Shown one piece after another: positions 54,634-64,000 of a stretch of DNA of 64,000 nucleotides. Below the pieces are notes generated by a model that was not told the origin of the DNA, made no database searches, and saw only the letters and a list, made by a program, of their open reading frames with translations. The stretch's first letter is position 1, and each line of letters opens with the position of its first letter. The translations under genes were made by a program, and so were the position numbers. The stretch is from Desmodesmus armatus (lineage: Eukaryota; Chlorophyta; Chlorophyceae; Sphaeropleales; Scenedesmaceae), in the NCBI GenBank assembly GCA_007449985.2, contig VIIQ02000571.1, positions 62,001 to 126,000 on the forward strand. Direction: 5' to 3'.

Positions 54634-57600
54634 GTGTGTGGGGTGTGCTGTCAGTTCCAAACACAATCCGCTGACAAGGTAACTGTGCTGTCAGCAATAA
54701 GTAGCTGTGTCAGCTTTCTGCACTCCATGCAGCTGTGGTTCCCGTTCTCCTACACAGCTATGGCTTCAGCGTGTGCAATTAGTGCTGAGGGTGTGTGCCT
54801 CCTGGTGTATCTATATATGGGAGGGGGCATGCTGGCTAGCCACAGTCAACGGCAGTCTGTGCTGCCCGCATGCAGAGTGGCGTTGTTGAGACAGGCATGC
54901 TTGCCTTTGCTGGCATGGTTGTACGGGTGCAGCTCTTTCCAGGGTTCCAGTCAGCACTGATTCAACCAGGGGCCATGCTGTTCGTTTTCGTACTGTGAGT
55001 ATGGGTGGAACTGTGCCTGCCCTGCAGCACTACCATCTGTCTCCACACAGTCTGTACCCTGCTGCTTCTTTTGAAGCAGGATGAGCAGCTGCAGCTGTTG
55101 TGGCTGATGCACTTCCACACGATGGCAAGCTGTGATGAAAGGTAGCAGCGAGTATTGTGGGGAGTGGAGAACACAGTTGCCTGCATGTGTGTGTGCATGG
55201 CCAGGTGCCCTCAACACAGCGTGCCCGTGGGCTGGGCAAGTGGCAGAAAACATGTGTGGTGGTGTGTGCTGAGATCGTGCGTAGGAATTCCTGCTGCAGC
55301 AGAGTGCACATGGTTTGTTTGTGCTGGATAGCACTCCTCCGCAGGAGCCGCCACATGCTCCCAAATCATCCCTGTGCCTAGGTCCCCAGGTTGTGCTACT
55401 CGGTGTTTAGTCGCTCCTGGCTTGTGTCTGTCTACGTTCAGGGCTTGGGTTACTTTTGTGTCGAGTGATGACCAGGGTTTACTTTGAGAAACCCTTTGAG
55501 GGCTTTGCGCATGTCGCCATGCCATGCAGAGCTTCTTGCCTTTCTGCTGACAATGCATTCTGTATAGGGTGCTCATACCTGCTTCCGGCTTGCTCATTGC
55601 AGTATGCCCCCGCAACTTCCTGCGTGTGTTCTGCAGCGTGTTGTGGTTTGTGCGATGCACAGAGTCATACCGCCCTGTGACGACTGCAAAAGCGGTGTAC
55701 CGTCACTGCTGTGGGGTGTGTGGTATGTTGGACTGTCCATGGGTTTGTACAGCTCAACGCATGGCACGTTGTGGGGTGTGTATCCTGTTTGGTGCCGAAG
55801 CAAGGCAGGCAGGCAGACAGGGCTGTCTTGTTGCTGGAGGTGTGTTGCATGGCAAAGCCTTGGGGGATCTACGCTGAGTGTAGCTTTGTGTGTTAGTCTG
55901 GACACCTGATGTTGCATGTGCGTGTGTGTTGTATTGGCAGGAGCATTCTGCAATCCATGCAGTATGGCACCCCTTGTTTCTTGGCAGCGTCTCAGTAGGC
56001 TGCTATGTAGCCTGCTGTTTTGCGTGTACTATGCTGTGGCGTGATCCTATCAATGTCGCCGCCGTGCTATTATGTCTGGTGTGAGCTGGGGTGTACATGT
56101 GTTTGTGTGCAGTTCCATTGGCCTCAGCTTCAGCAATCAGGGCAAGGTGCCTGCCGCAACCGGGTTTGTAGGGGGTGGTGCAATCAGGATGCGTCTGCAG
56201 CCATGGTTTGTAGTCCCTAGCCAGTCTTGAAAGAAGGTGTTTGGAGGGCGAAACACGGCCGGTCCAGTCGTTGCGCATTGGGTGTGGCATGTGGCGGGCA
56301 AAAACACAGCCTGTCCGGTTGCTGCGTGTGCGAGGTGTGACTGTTGAGTGTGCTTGACTCCAGTTCACGCAGAGAGTGAGACAGCTGCAGATGCAGAGCA
56401 TGGTGTGTGATGTTGGATGTGCATCGTGCTGTTGTGGCCCCTGGGTCAGCCTCCCTGCATGCATGCATGCATGCATATGGCCTGCACCTGTGTGCAGCAG
56501 AGACAGTTGTTATTTTGCTGTACCCTAAAACCCCCGGGGGGGGGGGGGCTAGGGCTGCTCTGCTGCCCTTGCGGCTGCACTGTTGCCCCTGCAATTCAAT
56601 GCCATTGCTAGCGCTCAGGTTGCATCTCTCCACAGGTACAGGCTCACAGGGGTTTGTGCTGAGACGTTGCGGCCCCTGCAGTTGCGGTTTCTCTCTGGTT
56701 CAACCAAGTTGCAGTTGTGTTCCTCCCTGGTTGCAGTTGCAGTTGTGTTTCGCATTGTGGAGGCTACAGGAGGGGGCGTCTGACCCACACTCCTGCTGTT
56801 GAGGAGGGAGGGTGTATGTTCCGTGCCTGCCTTCCTACATGTGGTTGTGCAAGACTGCAAATCAGCTCTGCGGCTGAGAGGGACATGCAGCCGGTGCTGC
56901 TGCGAGCGTCTTGTTTGCTTGGCTGCATCGACTGAGCTGTACTGTACCCATCATGTGCCAAGTGGTAGTGGCTGCAGGTACAGGCCCTTCCAGCTGCCCT
57001 CCTGCAGGAGCTGGTCCAGGCTGCAAATCAAGGGTTGGTGCGAGCAGGCTGCTAGGCAGGCATGCAGTGTGTCATGTTGATGGTGGTGCATGATAGGAGC
57101 CCTGAATGTAGAGCATTCATGCCTCGTGTGGGGCCTTTGGAGCCCTTGTGTGTGTGTGTGTGTTCACAGGGTGGTGACGTGAGGTGGCGCAGCAGATCGC
57201 AGCCAGCAGCTGTGGTTCCCTGGTCTACAGTTGGCGCTGCATCATCTGCATGGTTACCAACATCAGCAGAGCAGTTTGCCCGATGGTTGGGAGGCTGGGA
57301 GGCTGGGTTTCAACCACACAATGCATGAGGTTCGTAGGTCTAGGCGCGTATGACCCAATGTGTGTCATACTGTACGCATGTTACAGCATGCTGCCCTTTT
57401 GGGTGGCGTATCTGTGTGCCCTGGTGTACAACCACACGTGTTTTAGTGGTGGATGGAGTGGTGTATTCAGGCAGCTGGCCTGCAGTGCCAAGTCATGTTG
57501 GTTAAAGGCTGCAGTCTCCAGCAACAGCAGCCGCCGCGGTCTGTGCCGGGCTGTGCTATTCTGGGGCTCCCGGCCACTTAGCGAGACTTCCCTTGTGTTC

Positions 57601-58422
57601 CTTGGTGTGCGGGTGGCCTTTGTGTTTGTGTTTGGGTGGGTTGCCCGTGTGTTCCTTTGTGGGGGTTGGGTGGAGACTGTTTGGCAGCAATGCACAGGGG
57701 GGGGGGCTATGGGCTACTTTCTTGGTTTCTTCACTTGGACTTTTTTTGGTTTTGTATGGGGTTCCCTTGGGCTGATGGATGGTGATTGCCATGGGCCATG
57801 GATACTGTGGTGGGGTGGGGTGAGACAAGGTCCCGATGCCTGTGCTTTCAGCCCATCCACAGGTATTTGGTGGGCTGTCATTGGCCCCTCCGGCACCGGA
57901 TGCAAGGGCGCAAACAGATGTCCGCCCCACTTGTGGCCCGACACACACCTTCTGGCCGAACCAAATCCTGAAGCTGTTATCTGCGTTTCTGTTCACCCAC
58001 TGGCTATATAGGGCTGGTGAGCAAGGAACAGCATTGCAAGTGTGCGCATGTCGGCGTCCGTTTGCGTGTCAGCGGGGTGCTGGGGCAAGGGTGGCGTTAG
58101 GTAGGGGATTGCCCCTCAGCCATAGCGTTCGAGGGGAGAGAGGGGGGGGGGGGGCTTGAGGTCACTGCTTGTGTGTTATAGCTGGCAGCTGATTGGCCGT
58201 CTGAGGATTTTATCGATTTCTCTTTTTTGATCACAGGGGCGGCAATGATTCTGTGGATTCACAGTTGTCGTGGTGGTGTATGTGGCTGCATGCTTGCATT
58301 GTGATGATACCTTGCTTCTGTTCCTTGCCCAGCACGAGCCAAAGTGCCTAGCCGTGCACAAGGCGGCCTTTGCAGATCTTGTGCATGGCTTGCAGGTGCT
58401 TGTCTCGCTGTTGTTCCAATAG
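54634..58422 (+). CDS. Probable multi-exon gene, product unknown, model incomplete
   Basis: Several segments have coding character and matching phases: 54634-54678 (possible start MCGVCCQFQ), 54933-54994, 55028-55141, 55941-55994 and 56113-56146. Together they read LFPGFQSALIQPGAMLFVFV, a hydrophobic stretch, then QLLWLMHFHTMASCDE and YGTPCFLAASHSIGLSFSNQ. A later candidate is 56978-57033 (LPAALLQELVQAANQ). A probable 3' end is 57863-58039 (PNQILKLLSAFLFTHWLYRA) joined in phase to 58333-58422 (HEPKCLAVHKAAFADLVHGL, then a TAG stop). The middle (57034-57862) could not be joined in frame. One hydrophobic segment suggests a membrane protein, but no family is recognised. The region is GT-rich, which gives spurious Cys/Val-rich frames, so part of this may be the kinase's long 3' UTR. 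Confidence 0.3.
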
Positions 58423-59526
58423 TTGACGTCGGTGCATGGCAGCAGCGGCAGCAGCAACAGCGTTCAATGTATACCGGCACCTGTTGTGCGTGCAGATCCT
58501 GTACAGCGCACGCCACCATTGTGTCGACCGCATGTGCTTGCTTGCATATGGAATGCTGTGTTTTTATGGGTTTGCGCTGTTGAGGGGGACTTGCCATGCA
58601 GTCTCAACTTGCCATTCAGTCTGCTGGGCGGGGGTATGAATGAACCCCAAGCCATGAATTATTCGGTGACGCGATAATGCTGTTGCTGTGTCATTACTGT
58701 TGCGTTGTATCTGTGGTTGGTGTTGAAGGAAGGGCCTTTTTGTGTACTAACTGTGTGTTTGTCGTTCCGGAGGCATGTGTGTACTGGTGTGAATATCTTG
58801 TGACTGAGGAACTTGCAAGCTGTGAATAGTGCTGGGCGCACAGTCTGTTCCCAAACTCGTAGCAATGCAGGACGGAGGTTCTTTCCAGCCTGTAAGCAGC
58901 CACACATCTTTCCAGCATTGCGCAAACAACCAGATGCAATGCATCGTCTTCCATCGGTACCTTGACCCCATCAACATTACAGCTGGTTTCATCCTCACCT
59001 GTCACTGATCAGCAGGCAAAGAGCAGTAGCAAACTGTCAGCAGATTGGTCCTAAGTGCACACAAGCTGGGGAGGGGAGGGGAGGGGAACCCTCCTGACCT
59101 CCTGACCCTATCGAATCTAGGTTGTCGACGAAAAGGTCATCCTGAGAACACCGATCTGAGGCCAACAGGGTTGCGTCAAGGGGTGCGACCCTCACCCATA
59201 CCACCCCTCAATCCTCATTCCCCTCGAGAAGGCCCACCCAGGGACACCGACCCACCTTGGACACCGACCCATCTTGGACACCGGAACCACCCACGAGGGT
59301 CGTAGGATAGCCATGTTTTGCATTCATCAGACTACATGAGACAGCTGAATGATCTTCTTCAGTTCTCAGCTTGCTTCTTGGAATCGTACAGGGTCTTACA
59401 GTAAATTCGTGGAGCCCCCTGGTCGCAGAAGCCTCATCAGTAGATTTAAAGTCATGACTAAATGGAAATCTATCCGCACACTTGCTTAGCTGCGTCTTTG
59501 TAATCTCTTAATGAGGCTGAGGACTG
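58423..59526. other. Intergenic region, no gene seen
   Basis: It contains an imperfect short tandem repeat (GGACACCGACCCA-type, about 59237-59283). Frames on either strand show no family features. Its right end should hold the promoter of the FkbM-like gene. Confidence 0.4.
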
Positions 59527-62027
59527 ATGACGGCAAGGCCACAAGCCAGGCACTTGTGCGTTTTCATAGCATGCACGTTATTTTTAGTAGCTGCAGTAGC
59601 CATTGTCTTACGCCAGGCGCACGCTCAGCAAAGCTTATACTGGGTAGATGATGCTCCTGCCAGGTTGGTCGTGGTATGTATGGAATTCTTCAAAGGACAG
59701 CAGCAGGATGCCTGAGCAATCCTGTGGTCGCTCACAAGCATGCTCACCATGGTGTCTCGTGCATACTACAGGTCTCAGCAGAGGGCACATGCAGGAGCAG
59801 ATGCTGCAGGCTGCAGCACTCCAAGCCCCGAGCCTGCATGTACAGTGAAACACACATACACCTCATCCGAACTGGAGAGGGCATGGCTAGGCAATATCAG
59901 CAGGTGGCAGCAGGACTTCTGCCACCACCTAGCCCCCACAGAGCAGCTGACACAAGCATGGATCAAGGCACAAGCCGTTTATGATGCAGCCCTTCAACAG
60001 GGACAGGGTCAGCAGAACCCCACCACCGTGCTTGAACAGCAGAAGATGCTGACAACCAAGATATTCTCGCAGATTCGGACCACCATCGACTGCGGAAGCC
60101 ACGGCAGCAGTGAACAGGTGACCTGGATAGAGCCCCTGTCGCATAACCTCCGCCACCCCAACTCCCGGTGCAACCGTGGCACGACAGTATTCGACAGGAC
60201 TTACCTTATGACTGCGCATGGGAGTGAGGTCAGCAGCATACGGGAGAGCAGCCGCCAAACCTGCAAAGGCCGTGACTGCAAAGCCATTTATTTTGACCTG
60301 GGGGCCACCACATTACAGCCAGGACCATCAGAGGCAGGCCAGGGGTGGTTCTTCCACACCTATGCAAAGCAGGGCATTCACTTTGATCGCTTCCTCTTGT
60401 GGGAAGCTGTGCCTCGCAAGCCAGAGGAGATATTCAAGCATGTGCCCAAGCAGGATCTGGACAAATATCAGTATTACAACATCCCAGTCACAGCTGATAC
60501 TGCAGACCCATCCAACCCGGTCAGCATATTGAAGGTAGGCAGGGGTGGCAGCTGTGACAGCTGGGGGATTAGTCATCAGGGCCACACAGCATTTGGATCA
60601 CCAGGGCCTGGACCAGGCAGGTGCCTCACTCAAAAAAATAAACCCTATGGCCGCGAGTCTTCACTGAAAGGTTGCTGGGTGGCGCAACAGGCGGGCATGT
60701 TAGTGTGCCTCATACTGCTGCTGTCCGACAGCCTGAGGCAGTGCAGGTTCAAACATGTGCAGATCAAGTTGATCTGCACATGTTTGCAACAGTCATTCAA
60801 GGGTGGTGGTGATGCAAGCCGTGCTTCCAGTACAGCTCTTCGCATCCAGTGCCAAGCATGGCAACAAGCCACCATCAAGATGTCTGATGGGATGTCTGCC
60901 ATGCCGCTGCTGCTGCCGTCATGCTCCTGTGCAGCGCATCGCACAACCAGGCGATTTTGTTGTTTTCAAACTGGTAAGGGTCTGGCTCAGAAGTTCTATG
61001 CCAGGAACGAACAACCGCACAGCTGCGCCCACACATCTATTGTTGGACAGCCTGAGTCAGGGCCCCTGCGGTGTCAGCAGCACATAAGCGGCAGCCGCCA
61101 CCTGCGAGCAATGAGCATGCATGCAAGCACGCCAGCTTTTTGGGTCTAGGGTTCAGGGGAGTGAGTATGCTGGAAGCTGCATCGTCTAATCCAAACAGTA
61201 ACACTGTTGTGGCCTGGTGTTGTACCCAGCCTTCCTGATGCAAGCGCGGCGTGTTGCAGTTCAACTGTGCATGCCAACCCCAGTTGTCTTTGTCTTCTAC
61301 TCTGCAAGGATGGAGCCACAGGTACAGCTGCACATTGACACAATGTTTTTGCTGCTGCTGCTGCTGCTGTCACTGCCACTGCTTGAATAGGACATTGACA
61401 ATTGGGCTATTGAGGCAGCACTGCTGAAGGCTTTGTTTGCTGACAAGTCAGCTCTTGAGCTAATTGACGAATTCTATCATGAAGACCACGTGAACTTCAA
61501 GGAGATGTATGAATGGTGGGTGGCGCTCTGCAGACGTACACACCCCCTCTAAACCCTAGAGCCTACAAACTTGTGCCATGCTAGATCCTGAAAACCCCAT
61601 GATGGCTTCAGCGATACAGCCTTCCCTGCGTCAACCCCATGTCAGCCTGGTGGTGCTGTCCTCGTTGTGCTACAAGCCTGCTAGCTCAGGCTGAGTACTA
61701 TTACTACTTCACGACCAGCGGCTGATTTGACGGCTATTCTGCATGCAGCTACCTAGCCGCCACCATCAGCAACACAACGTCAGCTCGATCCAACAGTCAG
61801 AAAGCACACGGTGTGCCACTGGCAACTAGCGAGCCTGTGGCTGGCGTCATGCGCCCACTGGTACCCTCATGCAACTGCCCGTGGCTGCTGCTGTCTGCAC
61901 ATCTGTTTCCCCCCGCCACAGGTGGGACTGGAACAAGCAGTACGATCCCAACAGAACGCTGGCTGACTCCTACCAGCAATTCCTCAAGCTGCGCCAGCTG
62001 GGCATTCGCGCGCACCCCTGGGTGTGA
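59527..62027 (+). CDS. FkbM-like, membrane-anchored algal protein, 5 exons, 389 aa
   Basis: Exons 59527-59663, 59772-60534, 60935-60973, 61391-61515 and 61922-62027 join in phase (1170 nt). A short N-terminal cytosolic segment and hydrophobic anchor (~11-30, CVFIACTLFLVAAVAIVL) suggest a type II Golgi/secretory protein. The body contains AIYFDLGATT (a Rossmann-type first strand and glycine loop), GIHFDRFLLWEAVPRKPEEI, QYYNIPVTADT, QPGDFVVFKLDIDN, ELIDEFYHEDHV and YEWWDWNKQYDP, ending in HPWV. This order (D-x-GA strand, FDR...WE, FKLDID, FFEHH-like) is that of uncharacterised FkbM/methyltransferase-like proteins common in algae. The real reaction is unknown; SAM binding is inferred from the fold. 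Intron 2 contains a 35-bp palindrome. A TGTAA follows at about 62220. Confidence 0.78.
60751..60785. repeat. Perfect 35-bp palindrome in FkbM-like intron 2
   Basis: 17-bp arms (AAACATGTGCAGATCAA) around a single central base. It could form a cruciform or a short hairpin RNA. No gene function is visible. Confidence 0.85.
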
Positions 62028-62499
62028 ACCCCTAAGCAACAGCATCACAGCAGCTGCCCCGGCATGATTTTTGCCTCAGGTACCCATCAGTGGCAGCATG
62101 GCAGCAGCGGTGACACTAGTGGCCTGTGCGACGGGGCGGTGTCATGATGGCCGCAGCAGCAGGAGCAGCAGCATACTGCTGGCAGTGCTGCAGTGATGGC
62201 AGCAGCAGCAGCATTCATTCATGTAAATGCTGCCGAGAAAAGGATGCTGTGGTAGCAGCAGCAGGGCTTGTCTGTGCCTCAATTTTGCAGCTGGGTGTTG
62301 GACTTCTCCTATTCGGGGTGTAGCAACAAGCCAAGGCTTGTTGCCAACAACACTGTTGGGCCAGGGTTGTGAGCCGTCTTCCCTTGGCTGGTGTGTATGA
62401 GCCCAGCTTGGCTGTCAGGCAAGGCCCTGCAATAACAGTAGTACTAGTGATTACGCCTTTGGAATGTTTTGATTGGTGTGAGGTGTGTAACTTGACGTG

Positions 62500-62596
<97 letters not shown>

Positions 62597-63298
62597 AGGG
62601 CGGCGGGCGCGGGACTGTTCCATGCAGACAGTGCAGGGGCAGAAGGACTCTTGCCAGACGTTGTCCCAGCAACCTTCCCTGCTGCGATTCGAAGCCCTGG
62701 GCAGAGCACAAGTGCAGCCCAGCAGTAAGGCAGATGCGCGCCGGTGTGGCCACTTGGCGTTGGCTTCGCAGATTCGTGCAGTCAGGAGCTCCACCTGGCC
62801 TCTGCATAATCATGCAATGCAACCTCGAAACCCACTGCTCATGATAACTGTGCATCGCACAGTGTGCAAAGGAGGCTGACAATGTCCCATAAAATATGTG
62901 CTGGCCCAATGGGGGTGTTGGCCACAGGAGACTTGAGAAGAGAAGGCTGCATGTGTGCTGGGATTTTGAACATAGCTGAAAGGTCTTGAGTTATGACAGT
63001 TCCTTTGTCACCAGTACTCAGTGCCAGTACTGCAGCTGAGTTGCAGTACCCCAGGACTAACCCCTGTCACAACGGAACCAGGTTGATGTCTTGCAGTTGC
63101 AGGCATCCACGTTCGGCAAGAGAAGAACTTGTGCCAGAGTATAGCATAGATGCGTAGAATAAGCTCAAAGGACGCACTGTTGCATACCCAACTGCAGTGC
63201 TGAACTGGGGGAGGATTACTGGTGACTTTTGGGCTTGAGTGGGGGTCTGGCAGCGCGATGAAACTTAGTTGAGCCATGTTCTTGGAGCTATACGACAG
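62028..63298. other. Intergenic or upstream-exon region before the Myb-like gene
   Basis: It includes an (AGGC)n microsatellite. A possible exon 62660-62724 (ACGTTGTCCCAGCAACC start after TTGCCAG, donor GTAAGG; peptide TLSQQPSLLRFEALGRAQVQ) has good splice signals. It was not joined confidently to the downstream gene. Confidence 0.3.
62501..62595 (+). repeat. (AGGC)n microsatellite
   Basis: About 24 uninterrupted AGGC units. A short relative (GGCA x5) lies at 3770-3789 in a VPS10 intron. Confidence 0.95.
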
Positions 63299-63669
63299 AT
63301 GTCATCGGCAAGTGCTGGTGTAGTGTGCGAAGGCAGCGGGACCGTCTGCAGCGTGCTACACCGCCTACTGCAGTGGGATGTGGAGGTCAGTCCCATTAAA
63401 TTTGCGTTGTATGGAGTCCTTTTGCCGTAACCTGGCATCATGAGCCAGAAAACCACATCATCTCGTCTGTTGTGCAGGATGATCGAGCTCTCTTGCAGCA
63501 CGTTGCTGCCCATGGCACAGCCGACCATGCGAAGGCAGCAGAGGGGCTTGGCATTTCTTCATCCCTTGTCATGCTTCGCTGGTGCACCCTGGTGGCGAAG
63601 GTGTCCCGAAGGGTCCCGTGGTCGCAGACCGAGCTGGCTCTGCTCTCAAGGGTGCGCAACAAGTTTTGA
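63299..63669 (+). CDS. Small Myb/SANT-like protein or C-terminal part of a larger Myb gene, 2 exons, 92 aa
   Basis: Exon 63299-63385 (MSSASAGVVCEG, ending LLQWDVE/GTCAGT) joins in phase 0 to exon 63478-63669, which ends in TGA. The product contains one Myb-like repeat: WDVEDDRALLQHVAAHG, then AKAAEGLGISSS and LRW, matching W..EED..LL..V..HG....IA..L..S...RW. The start of a second repeat follows (VPWSQTELALLSRVRN). Myb/SANT repeats bind DNA or histone tails. The ATG at 63299 is preceded by CAG, so it may be an internal exon with upstream Myb repeats to the left, possibly including 62660-62724. No partner or target is visible. Confidence 0.45.
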
Positions 63670-64000
63670 TATCCTTCTGTCGTCACGTTTGCGCTAGAGA
63701 CGGCCTCCTTTCCTCTCCCTGTCAACACCCGAGGTCCCACCTGCTGCCTTGACAAGTGGGGTTCTAATGTAGTATCAGTGTAGTAGTTATACATTGGTGC
63801 GTCAAACATTCATGCAGCATGCAGCATTCAGTCCTTAGCCAGTGCTACAACCTTCTTGATACAACCTTTGTCACATATTCATCGGCATTTGGCCTGAATG
63901 GCGGCTGCTGGATGATATCCATGCAGGTTGCACTGCTGACTCAGCAGTGTTGAGTACAGCAGACCCAGTGGCTGCTTGAACTTAGTACTAGTCATCATAC
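63670..64000. other. Right end of window, no gene seen
   Basis: No coding features are evident on either strand in these 331 bases. Confidence 0.4.

Noticed and set aside
57184..58011. 275-codon + frame in the GT-rich region
   Set aside because: Cys/Val/Trp-rich translation with no family features. A different frame in 57863-58039 looks more like coding and has better splice signals.
63438..63809. 123-codon minus frame over the Myb-like exons
   Set aside because: The plus frame gives a recognisable Myb repeat with matching splice phase; the minus frame has no such support.

Overview
This is nuclear DNA of a green alga (Chlorophyta, probably a chlamydomonadalean; the species cannot be named from sequence alone). 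Every protein gene is split by many short GT-AG introns with acceptors of the form CTGCAG. Proteins carry long Gln, Ala and Ser runs from (CAG)n and (CTG)n tracts. There is a nuclear Ycf66 with a transit peptide, a VPS10 receptor and an alga-type FkbM-like enzyme. All exon models below were built by hand from splice signals, reading phase and family knowledge. For the complete genes the summed exon lengths are multiples of three.

Layout: the 3' part of a mitochondrial complex III hinge subunit (QCR6, + strand, to 850); a 20-exon VPS10/sortilin-type cargo receptor (- strand, 13893 to 2190, 918 aa); a divergent SPICE1-like centriole/spindle coiled-coil protein (+, 14350-18390); an F-box/LRR-like protein (+, 18942-25207) with a tandem array and an inserted element in one intron; a protein of unknown function (+, 26824-29121); a repeat-rich gap; chloroplast Ycf66 (-, 33210 to 30884); divergent from it a RECQ5-like helicase with a TFIIS-N-like C-terminus (+, 33721-42952); the mRNA-export DECD-box helicase UAP56/Sub2 (+, 43337-47546); a repeat-rich gap; a Ser/Thr kinase with DFD in place of DFG (+, 49392-54454); a poorly resolved probable gene (+, about 54634-58422); an FkbM-like membrane-anchored protein (+, 59527-62027); and a small Myb/SANT-like gene (+, 63299-63669). 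The genes are unrelated housekeeping and regulatory loci, not a pathway cluster. Two head-to-head pairs (VPS10/SPICE1-like and Ycf66/RecQ) share short presumptive bidirectional promoters.

The most striking feature is in the introns. At least thirteen exon edges, in five genes, have one to nine extra, decaying tandem copies in the neighbouring intron. Each copy includes the splice junction and a short piece of adjoining exon. The extreme case is the RecQ gene, where nine extra copies of the start of exon 5, each with its own acceptor AG, precede the real exon. This suggests that introns here grow by local duplication across splice junctions. Other structure includes four intronic inverted repeats, two copies of a repeat with tRNA-like Pol III boxes and organelle-like GC palindromes, a 968-bp insertion flanked by CTAT, and dispersed short repeats.
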